DNA from: Paludibacteraceae bacterium
GTDB lineage: Bacteria; Bacteroidota; Bacteroidia; Bacteroidales; Paludibacteraceae
Reading direction: 5' to 3'
DNA length: 64,000 bases
NCBI GenBank assembly: GCA_016937795.1
Contig: JAFGVV010000038.1
Span: 1-64,000 of the forward strand
The notes under the pieces are model-generated. The model did not search any database, was not told the origin of the DNA, and worked only from the letters and a program-made list of their open reading frames with translations. This document shows, piece by piece, positions 43,166 to 56,375 of this stretch. The first letter of the stretch is position 1. Each line of letters starts with the position of its first letter. A program made the translations under genes and the position numbers.

Positions 43166-44130
43166 TATTGATAAGTTGCTTTTTTCAGACGATCCATCAC
43201 CGATAATCCTACCCCATTTTCAGGGACTTTTGCAATGAATATTTGTTTTACGGCCTCATTGTCTTCCATTTGATGCAGACTTTCGAATAAGTGCGCAGCC
43301 ACTTCGAGCAAATTCAGGTTTTCGGAAGTATAAACCACCGAAACCGCATTTGTGTGCTGCTCATTTTTTTCGTGCAAAATAAGTCCGCTACCTTCAGGCA
43401 ACGCACCCAAATTCAGATTTTCAGTAAAGTAAAGCGGTTTTCGCGGGGAATAATGACTGTCGAGCAATCCCGGCGAACTGAGGTTTGTATTGTGTTGTGC
43501 TACTTCTACCTTTAGTTCTGGAATGGCGCTTTCAATATCAGTGGCAGTTATTACTCCCGGACGCAAAACAGTACAAATGCCATTTGCAACCAGCACCACA
43601 GTCGATTCGATACCCACCATATTCTCCTTGTCGTCGCCGGCTAGCAGATAATCTATTTCCATGCCTTGCTTGGCCACATGTTTGTGACTTGTAGGGCTGA
43701 GTTGTCCAAACAGATTTGCACTCGGAGCCGCCACCGGAACGCCGGCAAGGGCAATAAGTTTTTGCGCTAACGGGTGTGCCGGCATGCGCACAGCCACAGT
43801 GTCCATGTCGGAAGTCACCAGTCCGGGCACAATATCCGATTTGCGATGTACAATGGTGAGAGGTCCGGGCATAAATCTTTCAGCCAGTTTATACACCAAC
43901 GAATCGACAGGCTGTGCGTATAAACTTTTCAACTGCGATATGTCGGAAATGTGCACAATAAGCGGATCGAAAGCAGGTCGTTTTTTGGCTTCAAATATTC
44001 GCGCTACAGCCATTGGATTGAGGGCATTTGCGCCGAGTCCGTAGACAGTTTCAGTTGGGAAAGCCACTAATCCGCCATTACGCAGACACGCTGCAGCTTC
44101 TTCAATATTTTCGTAAGTAATAATTTTCAT
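43156..44130 (-). CDS. L-threonylcarbamoyladenylate synthase, Sua5 type
   Basis: The 324-residue protein makes threonylcarbamoyl-AMP for the t6A37 tRNA modification. GGLVAFPTETVYGLGANA and KKRPAFDPLIVHI (KxR) plus APSANLFGQLSPTSHKHV (SxN) form the YrdC active site (residues 1-200). A C-terminal Sua5 domain (about 230-324, LNLLEVAAHLFESLHQMED) closes it. The start at 44130 is chosen because an upstream ATG would add 39 unconserved residues over a hairpin. It is on the minus strand, after the DUF4914 gene. Confidence 0.94.
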   Translation of the reverse strand: MKIITYENIEEAAACLRNGGLVAFPTETVYGLGANALNPMAVARIFEAKKRPAFDPLIVHISDISQLKSLYAQPVDSLVYKLAERFMPGPLTIVHRKSDIVPGLVTSDMDTVAVRMPAHPLAQKLIALAGVPVAAPSANLFGQLSPTSHKHVAKQGMEIDYLLAGDDKENMVGIESTVVLVANGICTVLRPGVITATDIESAIPELKVEVAQHNTNLSSPGLLDSHYSPRKPLYFTENLNLGALPEGSGLILHEKNEQHTNAVSVVYTSENLNLLEVAAHLFESLHQMEDNEAVKQIFIAKVPENGVGLSVMDRLKKATYQYKK

Positions 44131-44203
44131 TCGGTAATAATTATGCTTTACATTTCTTGCTAATCCGGTCAGAATGTAAAATTCAAATGCATTTATAATG
44201 AGA

Positions 44204-44236
44204 AAAACGGTCAGCCTGAACTCAGGCTGCCGTTTT
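44204..44236 (-). terminator. Hairpin between the DUF4914 gene and the Sua5 gene
   Basis: Arms AAAACGG-CAGCCTGA and TCAGGCTGCCGTTTT pair over 15 bases with one bulged T (44211). On the minus strand the 3' arm ends in TTTTT. It likely terminates the upstream DUF4914 transcript. A -7-like box (complement of 44245-44252, TATTTTTG) sits just upstream of it, so this hairpin could also lie in the Sua5 leader. Confidence 0.6.
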
Positions 44237-44300
44237 CCGGACTGCAAAAATACTAAGATTTTTTGTATTTACGGCATTTTAATGCCTTTATCGTTTTGTA

Positions 44301-46193
44301 TTAATCTCTGGATATCAGTGATTCGTAAACTTCTACGCTGGCTCCACGCAAACAAGCTTCAATAATCTCACGACCTTTAGGATTTAATTCCGAAGTGAGG
44401 TATTGCGAAAGCTCGGCTCTGAAGAATTCGTAAAGTTTCGAAGCACCTGCATCGTAACCTGCTTTTTCCACTTCGGCCTGTTTGTAAACCTGGAGGAAGC
44501 GTGAAGGGATTTTAGCACCTTCGATAGTCAGGTAATTCAGCTCGTAACCTAAAAGCGGACAACGGGCTGCCTGATACTGATCTTTGCGAAGTTGCGCATT
44601 TCCACGACGGGTCAGATATTCACGCATCATCAACTGAGGCTTGAAACCCACTTTCCAAACACCAATATACTGGTTTGGAACGAGTGTGTAGCGTGTTTCC
44701 GGATTGGCAATAATCTGCTCAAGCAACATATTGGCATGGTGCACCATTTTACCTGTGGCAAATGGCCAGTACGAGCCTACACCTTCAGAGCCCATTCCGG
44801 TGCCCGAACCTACTATACTTGGATTGGCGTGTCCGCGTGGTGAAACCAGACGCCACAACCATGCAAGTGCAGGAGGTAAGAGGTGGAACATACCTAAGAT
44901 TCCGTAGTTAGGATTCTCGAGTGAGCTTGGAGGAGTACGCACACCAAAACTACGCACATCAACCGATACCGGATGGCCAATCACATTCGGAACGATTTCG
45001 CGTGGCAGAATCACACGTGGATTTGGGCATGGCTTGCCAGGCGCATCTTCTGTATGATCCCAGATAAGCACAGTTGAATCGGGATGTGATTTTACGTTGA
45101 GAAACAATAGGGGAGTGGGTGGTTTGAGTGTAATTTTTTCGAGAAACGGATCGTCACCATATTCAGTAACACCATCCACACGAATAAACCACGCATTCTC
45201 GGCATCCATTACGCGCAATTTCCCATTGTTGCCCTGGAATGAAGGATGGCAAAGTGCCATGTCATCGGTCACAGGATTGAATGAAGAAAACAATGGAAGA
45301 TTGATCAGACGTGATTCGCCTGTCACAGTATTTTTACCAATCATTACCTGTCCATTCGGTTCGCGAATAATGTGTTGAAGCATTTCGCTCTTTCCACCAC
45401 CACTTGCGCCTTCGTGCATAAAGGTAGTCACGTTATCGTAAGGACTAACTGCTTGTACTGTTGAGCAATGCGCTGTAATCCAGCCTTCTTTTTCGCCTTT
45501 GGTTAGCAATGCTCCATAAAGTCCTTTTTTAGCACTTGGCCCGGGATAAAGATTATACGAAAAAATATCGTGTCGATCGTTTGTACGATTGTGAACCACA
45601 ATTTGCTTTCCGTTAAAGTGGGTATGACGGAACGTTGGAGCCACATAGATAATCGAATCCAGCGTGAACGATTCAGGAATTGCATCAATTGAAATGATCT
45701 GCTGTAGCATGGCCAAACCCATTGCAAAAAAACCTGCATTCGCAGGTGCAATGGCTATTCCACCCACACCAATATTCTCGCGACCAGCAAAATAAAGGAA
45801 TACAGCAAGCTCCTGATCTTTTAACCAATCGAAAGTCTCAGCTTTCAAAGCGTTAAATTCGTATCCAAACTTCGATTTGAATGTTTCTTTATCGGTAGGA
45901 AGATCGTCGGCGATGGCCATTGTGTCCGGATCGCGACGACGCATGTAAGGATCGGTATAGTTGGCTGCAATACCATTGCTCACCCTGTGAACAACAGCTT
46001 CTTTATAAAGCCCTTTTCCGGGAATTTCATAACTTACCTCAAAGGCATTATTATCGCTACCACCTACAGCAGCTACAGCAAGATCATCAACTGTATTAAA
46101 CACAGTGTAACCTTTACACGAACTCAGAATATCCAGAAGTTCATCGGGCATAGAAACACCGATTTTTTCCAGTTGCGTAATTAGTTGACTCAT
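44301..46193 (-). CDS. DUF4914-family protein, PEPCK-like P-loop fold
   Basis: This 630-residue protein matches what I know as the DUF4914 family. It carries a P-loop, HEGASGGGKSEM (Lys268), of the style found in phosphoenolpyruvate carboxykinase (PEPCK) and HPr kinase, where a kinase loop binds nucleotide. GGIAIAPANAGFFAMGLAML and GSGTGMGSEGVGSYWPFATG are other strongly conserved-looking blocks. PEPCK-type metal and substrate residues were not confirmed by eye, so a kinase or carboxykinase reaction is inference. Its upstream region holds an operator shared with the XRE-cupin gene immediately upstream on the same strand. Confidence 0.75.
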   Translation of the reverse strand: MSQLITQLEKIGVSMPDELLDILSSCKGYTVFNTVDDLAVAAVGGSDNNAFEVSYEIPGKGLYKEAVVHRVSNGIAANYTDPYMRRRDPDTMAIADDLPTDKETFKSKFGYEFNALKAETFDWLKDQELAVFLYFAGRENIGVGGIAIAPANAGFFAMGLAMLQQIISIDAIPESFTLDSIIYVAPTFRHTHFNGKQIVVHNRTNDRHDIFSYNLYPGPSAKKGLYGALLTKGEKEGWITAHCSTVQAVSPYDNVTTFMHEGASGGGKSEMLQHIIREPNGQVMIGKNTVTGESRLINLPLFSSFNPVTDDMALCHPSFQGNNGKLRVMDAENAWFIRVDGVTEYGDDPFLEKITLKPPTPLLFLNVKSHPDSTVLIWDHTEDAPGKPCPNPRVILPREIVPNVIGHPVSVDVRSFGVRTPPSSLENPNYGILGMFHLLPPALAWLWRLVSPRGHANPSIVGSGTGMGSEGVGSYWPFATGKMVHHANMLLEQIIANPETRYTLVPNQYIGVWKVGFKPQLMMREYLTRRGNAQLRKDQYQAARCPLLGYELNYLTIEGAKIPSRFLQVYKQAEVEKAGYDAGASKLYEFFRAELSQYLTSELNPKGREIIEACLRGASVEVYESLISRD

Positions 46194-46301
46194 AAAAATA
46201 CTTATTTATAATTTTTAATACCTATTACTTTTGTAACATCACAGAGCTGATAAAATCAGTTTTTACACCCGGGAAACATAATTCCCACACATTCCAGTGA
46301 T

Positions 46302-46330
46302 AAAGTACTGCTTAATTTGAGACAAAGATA
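46302..46330 (-). promoter_or_regulatory. Operator and -7 box upstream of the DUF4914 gene
   Basis: On the plus strand 46302-46318 reads AAAGTACTGCTTAATTT. Its complement contains AATTAAGCAGTACTT, a 15-base word identical to 46983-46997 upstream of the regulator gene. A -7 box TATCTTTG (complement of 46323-46330) lies immediately upstream, so the predicted start of transcription falls inside the operator. That arrangement favours repression. No -33 box was found. Confidence 0.65.
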
Positions 46331-46383
46331 AATAAATTATCTCTTAATATATAAAGCCGCTCTTAATTATAACATAATTTAAT

Positions 46384-46935
46384 CTATTGATGAATATTCA
46401 TCGATACGCACAACAATTCGCTTTCTCCTTTAAATATATTCTGAATACGGAAATTACGTTTTGAATTGAAATACATTGTATCGCCCTGTTGTACTACATA
46501 GCTCTTATTATCGATATCGAACTGCAACTCACCTGATAACAAGTATGCAAAAACCTGCCCACCACAATGAGAAAACAATCCCAAACTGTCTGAATCTTCT
46601 CTGAAACGAACCATAAAAGTATCCATTTGCTTCGACAAGTCATGTTGTGAAATTGAAAAACTCACAGACCCTGAATCGTTTTGTTCCAACAGCTCAGACT
46701 CATCGTGCCTGAATACAGGATTATTGACAAGCGATTCATTTTCCCCAATCAATTCACCTACTGTAGTGTGCAGATTCTCTGCAATTAGCTTTAATGTGAC
46801 AATTGTGGGATACGATTTTGCCTTTTCGATCTGCGACAATGCACTCGACGAAACACCAACCTTCCTGGCAAGTTCGTTGAGCTGAAGACCCATTATTTCT
46901 CTTTTATGCTTTATCCGTTCACCTATTCGTTTCAT
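46384..46935 (-). CDS. XRE-family regulator with cupin domain
   Basis: The 183-residue protein has an N-terminal XRE helix-turn-helix (KRIGERIKHKREIMGLQLNELARKVGVSSSALSQIEKAKSYPTIVTL). A C-terminal cupin_2 barrel follows (about 110-183: LGLFSHCGGQVFAYLLSGELQFDI, then DTMYFNSKRNFRIQNIFKGES). Such regulators bind a small ligand in the cupin. A 10-bp palindromic site lies upstream (46980-47004), and a copy of its core lies in the DUF4914 promoter, so it likely controls both. ATG 46935 is chosen because the HTH starts there; an upstream ATG (46968) lies over the -7 box (complement of 46958-46965, TATATTTG). Confidence 0.9.
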   Translation of the reverse strand: MKRIGERIKHKREIMGLQLNELARKVGVSSSALSQIEKAKSYPTIVTLKLIAENLHTTVGELIGENESLVNNPVFRHDESELLEQNDSGSVSFSISQHDLSKQMDTFMVRFREDSDSLGLFSHCGGQVFAYLLSGELQFDIDNKSYVVQQGDTMYFNSKRNFRIQNIFKGESELLCVSMNIHQ

Positions 46936-46979
46936 CGTTTGTAATGAATTTAGGCTGCAAATATACAATAATATTTCAA

Positions 46980-47004
46980 ATTAATTAAGCAGTACTTAAT
47001 TAAT
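46980..47004. promoter_or_regulatory. Palindromic operator of the XRE-cupin gene
   Basis: ATTAATTAAG (46980-46989) and CTTAATTAAT (46995-47004) are perfect 10-bp inverted arms around CAGTA. The site lies 15-39 bases upstream of the -7 box of the regulator gene, in the -33 region. The inner 15 bases recur exactly (complementary orientation) upstream of the DUF4914 gene. An autoregulatory operator is the simplest reading. Confidence 0.75.
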
Positions 47005-47030
47005 CCATTATTATTAAAGTAATTTGGCAT

Positions 47031-47060
47031 AAAAAAAGCCGGAATCATCAATATTCCGAC
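47031..47060 (-). terminator. Terminator of the DEAD-box helicase gene
   Basis: On the minus strand a stem CGGAAT/ATTCCG with flanking G-C pairing is followed by seven T (complement of 47031-47037). It lies about 60 bases after the helicase stop codon and before the regulator region. Confidence 0.6.
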
Positions 47061-47120
47061 CTTTCAGGCATTTCGAATAAGCTTATCGCAAACCAAAAAA
47101 TGTGGCGAATGAAGCTATGT

Positions 47121-48449
47121 TTATTTTTTTTGTCCCCGCGACTTTGGCTTTCCATATTTGTTTCGCATGGCTTCGGCACGACGTACTTTCATATTTACCT
47201 TTTTATTTTTATCCTTCTTTTCGTGAAATGCTCCCCCACCCTGTTCGGGACGTATTACCTTCACCAGTACATTTTTCATTGCCACCTGAGGCATTTCATA
47301 TTCTGTAAGTTCAGTAGATATTTGCACATCTTCAGGCATCTTCATTACTGAAATTTTCACACCCATCAACGCTTCCACAGCCTTACGATAATCATTATCG
47401 GATTTTGTAATGAACGACAAAGCTACCCCCTTTTTATCAGCACGACCTGTACGACCTACGCGGTGAATGTAGTTTTCAGGCACATCAGGCATATCGAAAT
47501 TCACAACATGTGTCACATCATCGAAGTCGAGACCACGGGCCACAAGATCGGTTGCAATCAGCACACGCATTTCATTAGCATTGAACGAACGATAAGCATT
47601 TACCCTATAATTCTGTGATTTATTGGAATGAATAACTCCGGTTTGCTCAGGAAAATCTTCGGAAATTCGATCGAATACATCGTCGGCCATCTTCTTTGTA
47701 GAAACAAAAACGAGGACTTTTGAAAACCCAGGATTGTTTTTCAACAAAAATTTCAACAGATTGATCTTCGTATTAAAGTTGGGCACTTTCACGCCAGCTT
47801 GTTTAATATTAGCAAGTGGAGTACCGGTACGGGCGGCTTCAATTTCAATCGGGTCGATAAAAAAATCGGCAATAAAGGCACTCAGTTCGTCGGTAATAGT
47901 TGCCGAGAACATCAAATTCTGACGTTTTGCAGGCAACAAATCAATCACACGAATCAGCTGTGGACGAAAACCAAGATTAAGCATCTCATCAACTTCATCG
48001 ATAATAAAGCGCTTTACCAATCGCAACTTAAGCGTACCGTTCAACGCAAAATCGAGCAATCGTCCGGGTGTAGCCACCAACACATCGAGCCCGGCCACAA
48101 TAAGTGGCGTTTGCTGTACCATATTAACACCACCATATACGCCGGCCACACGTATATTCATGTATTTTGCGATGGCTTCCACATCCTCTACAACCTGTAA
48201 GACCAACTCGCGGGTTGGCACAACTATCAGTATGGAAGGATGTTTCTCCTTCGTAAACTTCCACTGACGTAAGCAAGGCAACAAATACGAAATGGTTTTA
48301 CCGGTACCTGTCTGAGCGATTCCGACCACATCGCGTCCTGACATTATTACAGGAAAAGCTTTCTCCTGAATAGTAGTTGGGACACTTATATTCAGGTCGC
48401 TAAGCGCATTGAGTAGGGTGGTATTTAAATTTAAATCGGAAAACTGCAT
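47121..48449 (-). CDS. DEAD-box RNA helicase
   Basis: The 442-residue protein has all core helicase motifs: Q-motif (FSDLNLNTTLLNAL...PTTIQEKAF), AQTGTGKT, PTRELVLQV, VATPGRLL, a DEAD variant DEVDE (FIIDEVDEMLNLGFRP), SAT, and VARGLDFDDV...HRVGRTGR. The C-terminus is short and basic (RRAEAMRNKYGKPKSRGQKK). It likely unwinds structured RNA or helps ribosome assembly, like RhlE types. The -7 box TATCTTTG (complement of 48474-48481) is 25 bases upstream of the ATG at 48449; an upstream ATG (48476) would lie on it. Confidence 0.95.
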   Translation of the reverse strand: MQFSDLNLNTTLLNALSDLNISVPTTIQEKAFPVIMSGRDVVGIAQTGTGKTISYLLPCLRQWKFTKEKHPSILIVVPTRELVLQVVEDVEAIAKYMNIRVAGVYGGVNMVQQTPLIVAGLDVLVATPGRLLDFALNGTLKLRLVKRFIIDEVDEMLNLGFRPQLIRVIDLLPAKRQNLMFSATITDELSAFIADFFIDPIEIEAARTGTPLANIKQAGVKVPNFNTKINLLKFLLKNNPGFSKVLVFVSTKKMADDVFDRISEDFPEQTGVIHSNKSQNYRVNAYRSFNANEMRVLIATDLVARGLDFDDVTHVVNFDMPDVPENYIHRVGRTGRADKKGVALSFITKSDNDYRKAVEALMGVKISVMKMPEDVQISTELTEYEMPQVAMKNVLVKVIRPEQGGGAFHEKKDKNKKVNMKVRRAEAMRNKYGKPKSRGQKK

Positions 48450-48620
48450 GAATAATAAGTTGAAAATGAAGTGCAAAGATACGAAATGTTTGGCATTTTA
48501 CCATTTAGCTGATTTATATTTAGCCAAATCTACATTACTAATAATGATTAAGTATGATACAAAATCGATAGTTTTTGACACAATTCTTTTTCAGAAAATC
48601 ATTAATTTTGTAAAATCTGA

Positions 48621-53153
<4,533 letters not shown>

Positions 53154-53189
53154 ATATCAGCAGAGAAAGCCATCATACATCCTCACTAA

Positions 53190-53219
53190 TTGCACGCACA
53201 GTTTTTTTCTTTATTTTTG
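53190..53219 (+). promoter_or_regulatory. Promoter of aguA
   Basis: TTG at 53190-53192 and TATTTTTG at 53212-53219 are separated by 19 bases. The ATG is 45 bases downstream. Confidence 0.7.
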
Positions 53220-53264
53220 CAAAAGATTTATACAGAATAATTTCCCGCAGAGGATCGCAAAAAC

Positions 53265-54296
53265 ATGAAAAAAATTTTACCTGCCGAATGGGCTACACAG
53301 GACTTTGTGCAACTTACATGGCCACATGCCGATACCGACTGGGCATATATGCTCGAAGAAGTCACTGAATGCTTTGTAAACATTGCCCGCGAAATAGTAA
53401 AACGCCAGCAACTACTCATTGTGTGCGTGAATGCCGAAGAAGTGGAAACTTTTTTCAGCGAAGATGAATTACAACGCATCAATTTTGCCGAAATGCCCAC
53501 CAACGACACCTGGGCACGCGATCATGGCGGCATCACTGTATTTGAAGATGGAAAAGGAGTGGTTTACGACTTTACATTCAATGGCTGGGGAATGAAGTTT
53601 GCAGCCAATCACGACAATCAAATCACACGAAAACTATATCAATCGGGCATTTTTGAAAATTACGGTTACAAAAACTGTATGAACTTTGTGCTCGAAGGCG
53701 GAAGCATAGAATCGGACGGAGAAGGAACTATTCTTACCACTTCCGAATGTCTGCTTTCGGACAATCGCAACAACAGTTCACGCGAAGTAATTGAGCAAAA
53801 ACTGAAAGATTATTTTGGCGCCAAACAAATACTATGGCTCGACCATGGTTATCTGGCCGGCGACGATACCGACAGTCATGTAGATACGCTGGCACGCCTT
53901 TGCCCAAACAATACCATTGCGTATGTAAAATGCGACGACGAAACCGATGAACATTACGAAGCATTGAAAAAGATGGAAGAAGAATTGCAATCTTTCTCTA
54001 CCTTGAGCATTAAGAGTTCGTACAATTTTATTCCGCTGCCAATGGCAGATGCGGTATACGATGAAGATGGTGAGCGTCTTCCGGCCACTTACGCCAATTT
54101 CCTGATTATAAATGGCGCTGTACTTTTGCCGGTTTATAATTCCGACAAAGACGCAATAGCCATTGCACAAATGCAAAAAGCATTTCCCGAACACGAAATT
54201 GTACCCATCGACTGCAACGCCCTGATCAAACAACATGGCTCACTGCATTGTGTCACCATGCAATATCCAAGACCCCTAACCCCTAAAGGGGAATAG
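53265..54296 (+). CDS. aguA: Agmatine deiminase
   Basis: The 343-residue enzyme hydrolyses agmatine to N-carbamoylputrescine and ammonia. AEWATQDFVQLTWPHADTDWA, NDTWARDHGGITVFE, LEGGSIESDGEGTILTT, DHGYLAGDDTDSHVDTLARL and the catalytic cysteine block HGSLHCVTMQYP are the family's landmarks. The last eight residues (RPLTPKGE) are encoded by an intergenic repeat, ACCCCTAACCCCTAAAGGGGA-like, at 54272-54292; the family normally ends close to MQYP. The next enzyme of the pathway, aguB, follows 72 bases downstream. Confidence 0.96.
   Translation: MKKILPAEWATQDFVQLTWPHADTDWAYMLEEVTECFVNIAREIVKRQQLLIVCVNAEEVETFFSEDELQRINFAEMPTNDTWARDHGGITVFEDGKGVVYDFTFNGWGMKFAANHDNQITRKLYQSGIFENYGYKNCMNFVLEGGSIESDGEGTILTTSECLLSDNRNNSSREVIEQKLKDYFGAKQILWLDHGYLAGDDTDSHVDTLARLCPNNTIAYVKCDDETDEHYEALKKMEEELQSFSTLSIKSSYNFIPLPMADAVYDEDGERLPATYANFLIINGAVLLPVYNSDKDAIAIAQMQKAFPEHEIVPIDCNALIKQHGSLHCVTMQYPRPLTPKGE
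54271..54294. repeat. CCCCTAACCCCTAAAGGGG repeat inside the aguA 3' end
   Basis: GACCCCTAACCCCTAAAGGGGAA contains the inverted repeat CCCC (54280-54283) TAAA GGGG (54288-54291). The same core occurs at 1081-1094, and a related one (CTCTCCCC...GGGGAGAG) at 55262-55282. It reads in frame through the last codons of aguA. Confidence 0.8.
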
Positions 54297-54368
54297 AGAC
54301 TCATGAGAAACATAATTATAAAATAAAAAACAACTATATATCTTCTCCAGAAGAGGCCAGGAGGTTTT

Positions 54369-55247
54369 ATGAAAATAGCTTTAATACAACAATCGAACAC
54401 AGCCAACCGCCACGAAAATGTGGCTAAGCTTGAAAACAACATACGCAAAGCAGCTGCTGCAGGCGCTGAACTTATTGTATTGCAGGAACTTCACAACGGG
54501 CTTTATTTTTGCCAGACCGAGGACACCAATGTGTTCGAACAGGCTGAAACCATTCCGGGTCCTTCAACCGAATCATTCGGACGACTGGCTGCCGAACTTG
54601 GCGTGGTCATTGTGCTTTCGCTCTTCGAAAAACGCGCTGCCGGACTTTATCACAATACTGCTGTAGTGCTCGAAAAAGACGGAAGCATAGCCGGGAAATA
54701 CCGCAAGATGCATATTCCCGACGATCCTGCTTATTACGAAAAATTCTATTTTACACCCGGCGATCTGGGTTTTGAACCCATTCAGACTTCGGTAGGAAAA
54801 CTCGGCGTGCTTGTGTGTTGGGATCAGTGGTACCCCGAAGCAGCACGACTTATGGCCATGGCCGGAGCGGAATTGCTGATTTACCCCACCGCTATTGGCT
54901 GGGAAAGCTCCGACACCGACGAAGAAAAAAACCGTCAGCTCAATGCATGGATTACCGTGCAACGTGGTCATGCAGTGGCTAACGGACTGCATGTGCTTTC
55001 GTGCAACCGAACAGGTCACGAAGCCGATCCTTCGGGCGTCACAAACGGCATTCAATTTTGGGGAAATAGTTTTGTGGCTGGTCCGCAGGGCGAATTTCTG
55101 GTGCAGGCGTCAAATGACAAAGAGGAAAACATCATTATCGACATCGACCTGCAACGCTCCGAAAATGTACGTCGCTGGTGGCCATTTTTTCGTGATCGTC
55201 GCATCGATGCTTTCGGCGACATCACAAAACGCTGGAGAGACAAATAA
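54369..55247 (+). CDS. aguB: N-carbamoylputrescine amidohydrolase
   Basis: The 292-residue nitrilase-superfamily enzyme hydrolyses N-carbamoylputrescine to putrescine, carbon dioxide and ammonia. The Glu-Lys-Cys triad is visible: LIVLQELHNGLYF (Glu), KYRKMHIPDD (Lys) and LGVLVCWDQWYPEAARLMAM (Cys). Y-N-P-rich features and length (about 290) fit AguB. With aguA directly upstream, the window encodes the agmatine route to putrescine. The gene is followed by a 323-base gap with repeats. Confidence 0.96.
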   Translation: MKIALIQQSNTANRHENVAKLENNIRKAAAAGAELIVLQELHNGLYFCQTEDTNVFEQAETIPGPSTESFGRLAAELGVVIVLSLFEKRAAGLYHNTAVVLEKDGSIAGKYRKMHIPDDPAYYEKFYFTPGDLGFEPIQTSVGKLGVLVCWDQWYPEAARLMAMAGAELLIYPTAIGWESSDTDEEKNRQLNAWITVQRGHAVANGLHVLSCNRTGHEADPSGVTNGIQFWGNSFVAGPQGEFLVQASNDKEENIIIDIDLQRSENVRRWWPFFRDRRIDAFGDITKRWRDK

Positions 55248-55570
55248 CTACCCCTTTCTAACTCTCCCCTGAAGGGGGAGAGAACGCGCATTTATCAAAC
55301 ATTTGTGATAACTACAATCACATCACCTCATCATCACAACTTGTCCGCCGTGGCGGATCATCACATCATCAGATTGTTTTGTTTTTTATGAACATATGTT
55401 TAATTCATTTGTTATAATTAATAGCTTAAAACTATTTCAAATAGTTTTTCAATATAGATATAGATAATATCTGTTTGCATTGTATTGATTATTGCTTTTA
55501 ATTTGCACTCACAAAACAAATGAACATATATTCATGCAATAATAATCATTATCAACAAAACAAATTCATT
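55248..55570. repeat. Repeat-filled gap after aguB
   Basis: The gap carries three repeat types. A palindrome CTCTCCCC...GGGGAGAG is at 55262-55282. A CATCACCTCATCATCACA-type simple-repeat stretch (about 55310-55372) is interrupted by a palindrome TCCGCC-GT-GGCGGA at 55344-55357. These match the types at 1033-1262. The right part (55380-55570) is AT-rich, with a near-consensus TTAATTTG about 70 bases before the peroxiredoxin start. No gene is seen here. Confidence 0.8.
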
Positions 55571-56287
55571 ATGGAAACAACTGAAAAAATCTTTTCGATG
55601 CCACGTATTGGCGAAAAAGCTCCTTCATTCAAAGCAGTAACCACTCAGGGCGACATTAATTTCCCCGAAGACTATGCCGGAAAATGGACCATTCTTTTTA
55701 GCCACCCTGCCGACTTTACACCCGTTTGTACTTCAGAGTTTATGACTTTTGCTTCGATGCAGAAAGATTTCGAAGCACTCAACACTCAACTGGTAGGCCT
55801 CTCGGTCGATGGACTTTACAGTCACATTGCATGGCTTCGAACCATCAAGGAAAAAATTGAATACAAGGGTATGAAAAATGTTGAGGTTACATTCCCACTG
55901 ATCGAAGACATCACTATGGAAGTAGCCAAAACTTATGGCATGCTTCAGCCGGGCGAAAGTACTACTAAAGCTGTACGCGCAGTATTCTTTATTGACCCGA
56001 AAGGTATTATCCGCACCATTATTTATTATCCGCTTTCGCTGGGTCGTAACTTCGATGAGCTGAAACGTGTCATCATTGGCTTACAAACTGCCGACGAATT
56101 TGGCGTGGCACTACCTGCCGACTGGCGTCCGGGAGATGCGGTTATTGTACCTACAGCAGGTTCGTGTGGTGTAGCTAAAAGCCGCATGGAAGGTCAGGAA
56201 GAAGGTGTAAAATGTTACGACTGGTTCTTCTGTACCAAGGAACTTTCGAAAGAAAAAGTGGAAGCTGCTCTGGGCACAAAACTTTAA
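55571..56287 (+). CDS. Peroxiredoxin, Prx6/AhpC family
   Basis: The 238-residue enzyme reduces hydrogen peroxide and alkyl hydroperoxides. The peroxidatic cysteine lies in SHPADFTPVCTSEF (residue about 52). Two further cysteine sites in the C-terminal extension (GSCGVAKS and KCYDWFFCTKEL) resemble archaeal-type long Prx6 proteins, in which they resolve the sulfenic acid. The start ATG 55571 gives METTEKIFSMPRIGEKAPSF, the normal N-terminus. An earlier ATG (55520) would add 17 asparagine-rich residues. It stands as a single gene. Confidence 0.95.
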   Translation: METTEKIFSMPRIGEKAPSFKAVTTQGDINFPEDYAGKWTILFSHPADFTPVCTSEFMTFASMQKDFEALNTQLVGLSVDGLYSHIAWLRTIKEKIEYKGMKNVEVTFPLIEDITMEVAKTYGMLQPGESTTKAVRAVFFIDPKGIIRTIIYYPLSLGRNFDELKRVIIGLQTADEFGVALPADWRPGDAVIVPTAGSCGVAKSRMEGQEEGVKCYDWFFCTKELSKEKVEAALGTKL

Positions 56288-56375
56288 TCGAAAAAATAAT
56301 CTGCTAAAAACAGCAGACAATTAACAACAAAACACTATTTTTGCCCTCTGTAATTGATTATAATTCAAAGCAGAA

